Origin: Absidia repens
Taxonomy: Eukaryota > Mucoromycota > Mucoromycetes > Mucorales > Cunninghamellaceae
Assembly (NCBI GenBank): GCA_002105175.1
Contig: MCGE01000004.1
Location: 1,364,001 to 1,428,000, forward strand
Direction: 5' to 3'
DNA: 64,000 nt
Position numbers and translations under genes: made by a program. Shown in pieces: positions 58,950 through 64,000 of this stretch; position 1 is the first letter of the stretch; each line of letters opens with the position of its first letter. Below the pieces are notes generated by a model. The model saw only the letters and a program-made list of their open reading frames with translations. It did no database searches and had not been told where the DNA came from.

Positions 58950-59330
58950 AGTTGAAGCAATGGGCTAAATCCTACATTTAAAATGAAAGGGTTTCCCCAT
59001 GTCCTTTATTATGCCCTTTTTAAAAACCCTCTAAAACTAACAAAAAATCCCACTCCATGATCACCAGACTCTTGGAGGACATCAATGTGAAGAAAAAAGG
59101 AAGGAAGAAAAAAATTTGAAAGCACATAGCCTTTAAATATGCAATTGAAATCCCGCTTTTTGGTCAGGGCATATTTTGCACGCGAGATAAAAATTGGTTG
59201 GGAGTCCAACATAAACAGTATTCCAGAGTGCCATTCTTCATCTTTCAAAAGGAAAATCAAAATCAAACAAAATGCAAAAGTATATGTAGGAGTGGTAATC
59301 AAATGGTCCTTATTCAAAAAATAGTGGGTA
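58950..59330 (-). repeat. Dispersed repeat family B, copy 2
   Basis: Reverse copy of the repeat at 34.31-34.66 kb. Shared blocks are GAAAGGGTTTCCCCATGTCC, AATCCCACTCCATGATCACC, AATTGAAATCCCGCTTTTTG, CAACATAAACAGTATTCC and GAGTGCCATTCTTCATC. Confidence 0.75.
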
Positions 59331-59594
59331 TCATAATAATTTCTTACTACAAAATGTAATCAAGTCGCTCCACTGAAATGCCACCGGAATTCGACAATGT
59401 GGCTAGTAAAAATAAATATAAATAAAATATACCAAAAATAAATCGCACATTCCACTAGAAAACAAAATACAGTCGACCGAAGGAGTATATTGCGTATCCA
59501 GAAATACTATTTTATTTATATTGATAAACGTGTATACTAAATAAAGGGGAAATGAATTCAGCCAAGCTATAAAATGGATGGCTAAGATGGTGGT

Positions 59595-61914
59595 TCAATA
59601 TCGGGAACTGAATTTGATTTCCAAAGATTCAGGTGCAGCATTTTGGAAGTTCTGGATTTTGACACCATTTCGATGAATTGAATCTTCAGGAAGTTCCCAT
59701 TCGTATTTGCGCACTAAAGGTAGAGCAGAATAAGTGAGTTAATAATCCTACTAATACTAGTACTTTTTTTTTCTACATACGTAACATGACCAAGAAAGTA
59801 CGTTGTTCAGCCAAACTAAAGTTCATCCCTAAACAGCCACGTGAGCCAGATGAGAAAGGGAGCCTATCATACAGAATAAAAAACAATAAAGCATTAAAAA
59901 AAAAAAAAAGCAAAAGGCACGAATCAGTTACTATTTCAACTTACCAAGCCATGCCTTCATGACAAGTTTCGTGTTCACCACCCGGTGCAAAACGTTCTGG
60001 GTCAAATTGTTCAGGGTTTTTCCAAACGTCAGGATTGTGATGCAAAGCATGGGTTTCGACAACAACAGGTGTGTTTTTGGGAATAAAGACACCATTCAAA
60101 TCAAAATCTTCTTGACTTTTTCTAGCAATCAGCATTGACGCTGGTCCGAATCGACGAAGATTCTATTAAAAAAAATAGAGACAGCGATAAGTATTTATAT
60201 TTATAATGTAAAAAAACGGGAGGGGGCGTAAATCTTACTTCTTTCAACACCATATCAATATAAGGCATCTGTCGTAATTCATCAATTTGAGGGAGGATAT
60301 CCACAGGTTCATCACCAAGCACGGTCAAGACTTCTTGCCTAGCCTTGCTTTGAACTTCCTTGTTCATAGCGAGATTGTAAAGACAGAAGCTCATTGTATT
60401 TGCTGTTGTTTCATGTCCTATTAAATCATTTAGGTGTGTAAATATATATTCTTCTAAATCGATCGTCACGTCAATTTCCTTTTTTATTTTCCCCACAGCC
60501 ACTGTACCTGCTAAAAAGAAGACTGCCAGGTTGGACTATGAAAAAAAAAAAATTAATACCATATGCATTTTACATATCGATGATGATGTCACTGTATTGT
60601 CTTACCCTTAATTGTTCATCAGATGCGGTCCCTTCACCACGAAGTTCAGCCTCCAACATCAATGTCAAAAGATCCTTCTCGCTGTCAGGCACATTGTCGT
60701 CGATAGAAGCGCGGACTTGTAGTCGTCTTTCTTGAGCCATACTCATAAGCAAAGCATTGAGCTTATCCACACTTTTATCCAATTCTTTGCGGCCAGGAAT
60801 GATGTATTTTAAGAGCCAGTCCATTGAAGGGAATAAAAAGGAGAATGGACTTCGTAAGCCAAGCCGCACGTTTTCATAGGTCTTTGTCCATATTGATTCA
60901 GGATCATCCACAGAGTGAAAATCAAAACCAAATCCAGCAATGCCTAAAAATGAAAAAAATTTGAAATGTTTAATGTTTTTTTTAAGGGGTAGCGACACTC
61001 TTCGTTTCTGGTTTTACCTAAAGCATCCAAAGTCAGTCGTTGGAAAAAGTCCAAGATGGGTACCTGATAATCTTGCTTTTCAATGTTCTTGAATCCTTTT
61101 AACATAAGTCGACCAAACATTTGTACTGGCATGGCTCGATGGAAGGCAGGGTTCATCACCTAAAAATGATACATAAAAATGATAAATAAAACACTACAAA
61201 AGACAAATGGCCTTGTCACATGTCACTTGTGACATCTTTTGTTATGTTTGGTTTTACCTTCCGTTGTTTCTTCCATTTTTCACCATTCACGATTGCAACG
61301 TTGTCGATACCAAAGAATCGAACAACTGGGTTTTCTTTGCCTAATGCGTGGAAAATTTCCATGCTTTTCGGGAAGTTGTCTGCATAAAACAATACACAGT
61401 AAGTTATTACATATATAATACATATCCTTATGTAATATAATAAGAAAAAAAAAACCACTTACCTGTTTTCATCAAAACAGATTTTGCAGCGATTGGTGAA
61501 CTCACAAAGACTGACCAAGTTATTGGGAAATTTGCCTATATTTTCAATTCAAAAGATATTAGAGTCCCGATCAGCATGTAAATACATTTACAACCTTACC
61601 AAGTATATGCCGTTTCCTTTTTTGATAGCAGGACCATAAACAGTGCGAGCACGAGTAGTAGCGTCTTCCCTTCTTAAAATAGATCGGATCAAGCGAAAAT
61701 AACCAACTGAAGGAATATGACGGAGTGATCGTGGGACATAATAAATGCGGTAGATAGCTCGACAAATCAAAGCAACGGTAGCACCAAGCGATAGAAGAAC
61801 AGCTTTTTTCTTGTTGGATGTGCCGACAGGGAAGAGTTTGTTCATCCAAACATCCTTGAAAAAATGAATCGGTTCTTCAAAAGAGTATTTGGTAAGGGTA
61901 TTGTTAATATTCAT
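59595..61914 (-). CDS. Cytochrome P450 monooxygenase
   Basis: Microsomal haem oxygenase anchored by an N-terminal helix (KKAVLLSLGATVALICRAIY). Ten exons, 61914-61600, 61535-61463, 61379-61258, 61159-61018, 60943-60606, 60535-60508, 60417-60239, 60162-59945, 59863-59781 and 59713-59595, give 538 residues. Family marks: WKKQRK with VMNPAFHRAM (helix C), the I-helix FLAGHETTANTMSF (AGxET, split by an intron at the Gly), KENLRRFGP (ExxR), PEQFDPERFAPGG (PERF) and FSSGSRGCLGMNF with the haem-ligand Cys. Mucoralean genomes carry many CYP509-type P450s; assignment to that family is a guess, and the substrate cannot be inferred. No adjacent biosynthetic genes suggest a secondary-metabolite cluster. 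Confidence 0.93.
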
Positions 61915-63141
61915 GATAAAAGATTTTGTATTTTGTAAAGAAAGAGAAAAAAAATAAAAAATCATCTAAAATGGTGGTTTTTTTATTTCTTGAATAGACG
62001 GAGCGGGATTTAAAATAAAAGGCAAGAATAAGGTCCGCTGGATCAAGTTTTGACTCAACGAATAAAATTAAAAAAAAAATATCCCTGGTCGCCGAAAATT
62101 TGCGTCAAAATACTTTCTACTAATTTCTTGGATTTTACGATTTACTCCTTTTTCGATTTTTTACTACGGCACCTTTTCCGATGCCAAGTCACTGCTGCAG
62201 ATCATAGGGAAATCCAAGGTGCCGAAATTTTAAAATGCTAAGCACATTCATAAACATAAGAAATCAAAACCTTGCATATTTGTTTAAAAATATCTAACCA
62301 TATTATACATCATCACAATTTCATCTGGTCCATGACAAAGGACCACGAACGTCTGCTTTTGCTTTCCCTACCTACCCTATCAGTTTAACTCTGATGGGAA
62401 ATTTGGCCATTTTGGAAGAAGGATAATCTTTTCTTTCATAGATCGAAGTTAAATTGAAAGACCGATGTTGACTGGTGAGCCATCATGTGGTCAAAAAGTT
62501 CAACTACAGTGATCTTTAAGTTTCAATTGAGAAGAGGTGCAATTTTTTATGGATGATGGAATTACATATTTTTGAGACGCCTGTTATGATTTTTGGGACG
62601 ATGTATATTAAATTGAAGACGTATATGGATTTATTTTTAAATACTCAGAAAAAAAAAAAATAGAGATGGAAGAAGTTGCAAAACTCATGTATTTAGATGA
62701 TACCAAATCATGGATGATAGATACTGGCAATACATTTTCAGTTGAAAAAACTCCCATGAATTTCATGCTATTATTCTGATGATCGTTTTTGTTATTGGTT
62801 CACACAGTACTCCAATCACCATCCCAATTTTATTATACCACCGTCTTAATTTATTTTACCTTCGTCTCAATTTAAAAGTTTAATAAATTGTAAAACATTC
62901 ATGGTAGTACTTTGAAATCACAAAATGCATAAACATACAATAAACATCTTCATAAAGTGGTAATTTTTATTTATTTATTTAGAGTATGTAGTGGTCATGA
63001 TATAAAAAAGGCAAACTAATATACAATGCAAACAACCAAATAGAATAAAGTAATGGTATCGATAGATAAAAAAACAAAAAAAGGGGAGAGGGACAATAAA
63101 AGCAATAGAAGGGGGAGGGGAATAAACTAAGGTGGATAAAA
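61915..63141. other. Spacer of 1.2 kb
   Basis: Upstream of the P450 gene and downstream of the MFS gene. AT-rich; no exon, RNA gene or family repeat seen. Confidence 0.5.
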
Positions 63142-64000
63142 CTAATTAACAATGACTTCTTCCTCTTTTTCCGCATCCATTCGCCTGTTGGGGCTATTGT
63201 ATAGAGTAGACAGTAACATCATAGGCATCGACACACAAGTAGCCAAAATTAATCCATGGCGCATATTTCCAGGGGGATCACCATTGTCATCACGTAAAGC
63301 ATTCAAAGCAACCAAGAATATAAGTCCGAGTATTTGTGAGCACATCCATAATGAAGAACTTGAGATTGTTTCGGAGATGGGATATGTACCTAAAAATTAA
63401 GCAGGCAGTAAAGTCAACATTTTGCCTCTCCTGCAAACATATATACCACCTATCACTTACATTCAATACTGAGTTCCAACGCCACAGGGAGTAATGAAAA
63501 CATAAAGAAACCAAGGATGGCGCAAATGACTATAATTACAATGTAATTATCTTGTTTGACTACAAAAATAAATTACAATAATAAAACGTATGCGTGAAGA
63601 TGAATACATTATTGTGTGATGGGGAAATCAACAACCTACCAACCATAAGCAGAGCTAAGTACAAAAAGCCAACTATCGGAACATACATACGCAAGACCCA
63701 TTTGTGCAACTTTGTACGATCAATGAATATTCCAGTTCCTACTGCCCCTAGAATACCAGCAACAATAAAGGCTACCCCAATATAACCAGCATCATCATAT
63801 GAAACACCATAAGGTTGAACGATCTGAGGTAACATGGATGTCACAGTGGTAGCGAGGCCACAAAGAACACCAAATGCCATAAAAATAATCAAAAAATTCC
63901 AATTAGTCACCAACTTCCGTAGCGTCTTGAAAAGAGGTTGTCGTCGTTCACTGTGTGTTGATGCGCTGAAGGAGGGTGGCGATTTTGGTCGTCGGGGAAT
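63142..64000 (-). CDS. FLVCR-like MFS transporter, C-terminal half (5' part beyond the right edge)
   Basis: Exons 64000-63640, 63559-63461 and 63389-63142; 235 residues up to the stop. The first codon at the edge is in phase 0. Six transmembrane helices are seen, beginning with WNFLIIFMAFGVLCGLATTV, GYIGVAFIVAGILGAVGTGI (followed by DRTKLHKW, an MFS loop), YVPIVGFLYLALLMV and VIIVICAILGFFMFSLLPVA. A LELSIECTYPISETISSSS segment matches the FLVCR/MFSD7 (haem, choline or related substrate) signature of a Glu and Tyr-Pro between helices. The C-tail ends in MDAEKEEEVIVN. Before the first helix an IPRRPKSPPSFS cytosolic loop marks the central linker. The substrate is not determined. Confidence 0.82.

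Larger units (their letters stand above)
58057..59594. other. Spacer between convergent Vps28 and P450 genes
   Basis: CAATAAAG near 58,143 is the likely Vps28 signal. A 26-bp tandem repeat lies at 58.32-58.47 kb and family B copy 2 at 58.95-59.33 kb; both are annotated separately. The P450 3' flank has TTTATTT at about 59,510 (AATAAA on minus). Confidence 0.5.

Noticed and set aside
1..64000. tRNA, rRNA or CRISPR features
   Set aside because: Scanned for GTTCGAANC-type B boxes and for regularly spaced direct repeats with unique spacers; none found. CRISPR is not expected in a eukaryotic window.

Overview
The window is nuclear DNA from an early-diverging fungus, most likely a member of the Mucoromycota (Mucorales-like). 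The support is a set of clear fungal genes (folylpolyglutamate synthase, biotin-protein ligase, Esa1, a Rom2-type Rho GEF, a Zn2Cys6 factor, endopolyphosphatase, Vps28). They have many short GT-AG introns of about 50-130 bp, AT-rich spacers full of A/T homopolymers, and AATAAA signals after many stops. The genus cannot be fixed from sequence alone.

Twenty protein genes are supported. Left arm (1-20.7 kb): an F-BAR/DEP/RhoGAP gene cut by the left edge, a divergently placed DUF2470 membrane protein, a glutaredoxin-like protein, biotin-protein ligase, an alpha-arrestin, a large MIT-domain protein with a 27-Gln tract, and folylpolyglutamate synthase. Middle (24-37 kb): tyrosyl-DNA phosphodiesterase 1 with N-terminal ubiquitin-interacting motifs, a TMEM135-like protein, an EH-like adaptor, a WD40 protein and a four-span membrane protein. 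Right part (39-64 kb): Esa1 acetyltransferase, a Zn2Cys6 transcription factor with a 7-nt micro-exon, an endopolyphosphatase interrupted by an apparent one-base frameshift, a Rom2-like Rho1 GEF, a stefin-like cystatin, Vps28, a cytochrome P450 and the 3' part of an FLVCR-like MFS transporter cut by the right edge. The genes do not form a metabolic cluster. They are ordinary dispersed housekeeping and signalling genes. Rho GTPase control (RhoGAP and RhoGEF) and endosomal trafficking (Vps28, MIT protein, arrestin, EH-like protein) each appear more than once.

The most unusual structure lies between the genes. A diverged dispersed repeat family occurs about ten times, in both orientations and only in spacers. 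Its core carries a CATGGGGAAACCCTTTCATTTT-like motif (written in part here), usually beside a long poly(T)/poly(A) tract and a CACGTG/GGGCGGG box. The longer copies extend 0.6-1 kb through serial 'TTCAATAAAATATG-TCTCTTTTTA' units that look like repeated polyadenylation sites. Two copies at 4.4-5.7 kb face each other, and another head-to-head pair brackets 1.5 kb at 21.5-23.9 kb. No transposase, reverse transcriptase, tRNA, rRNA or CRISPR array was recognised. Exon limits were read by eye from frame continuity and splice consensus and may be off by a base or two.
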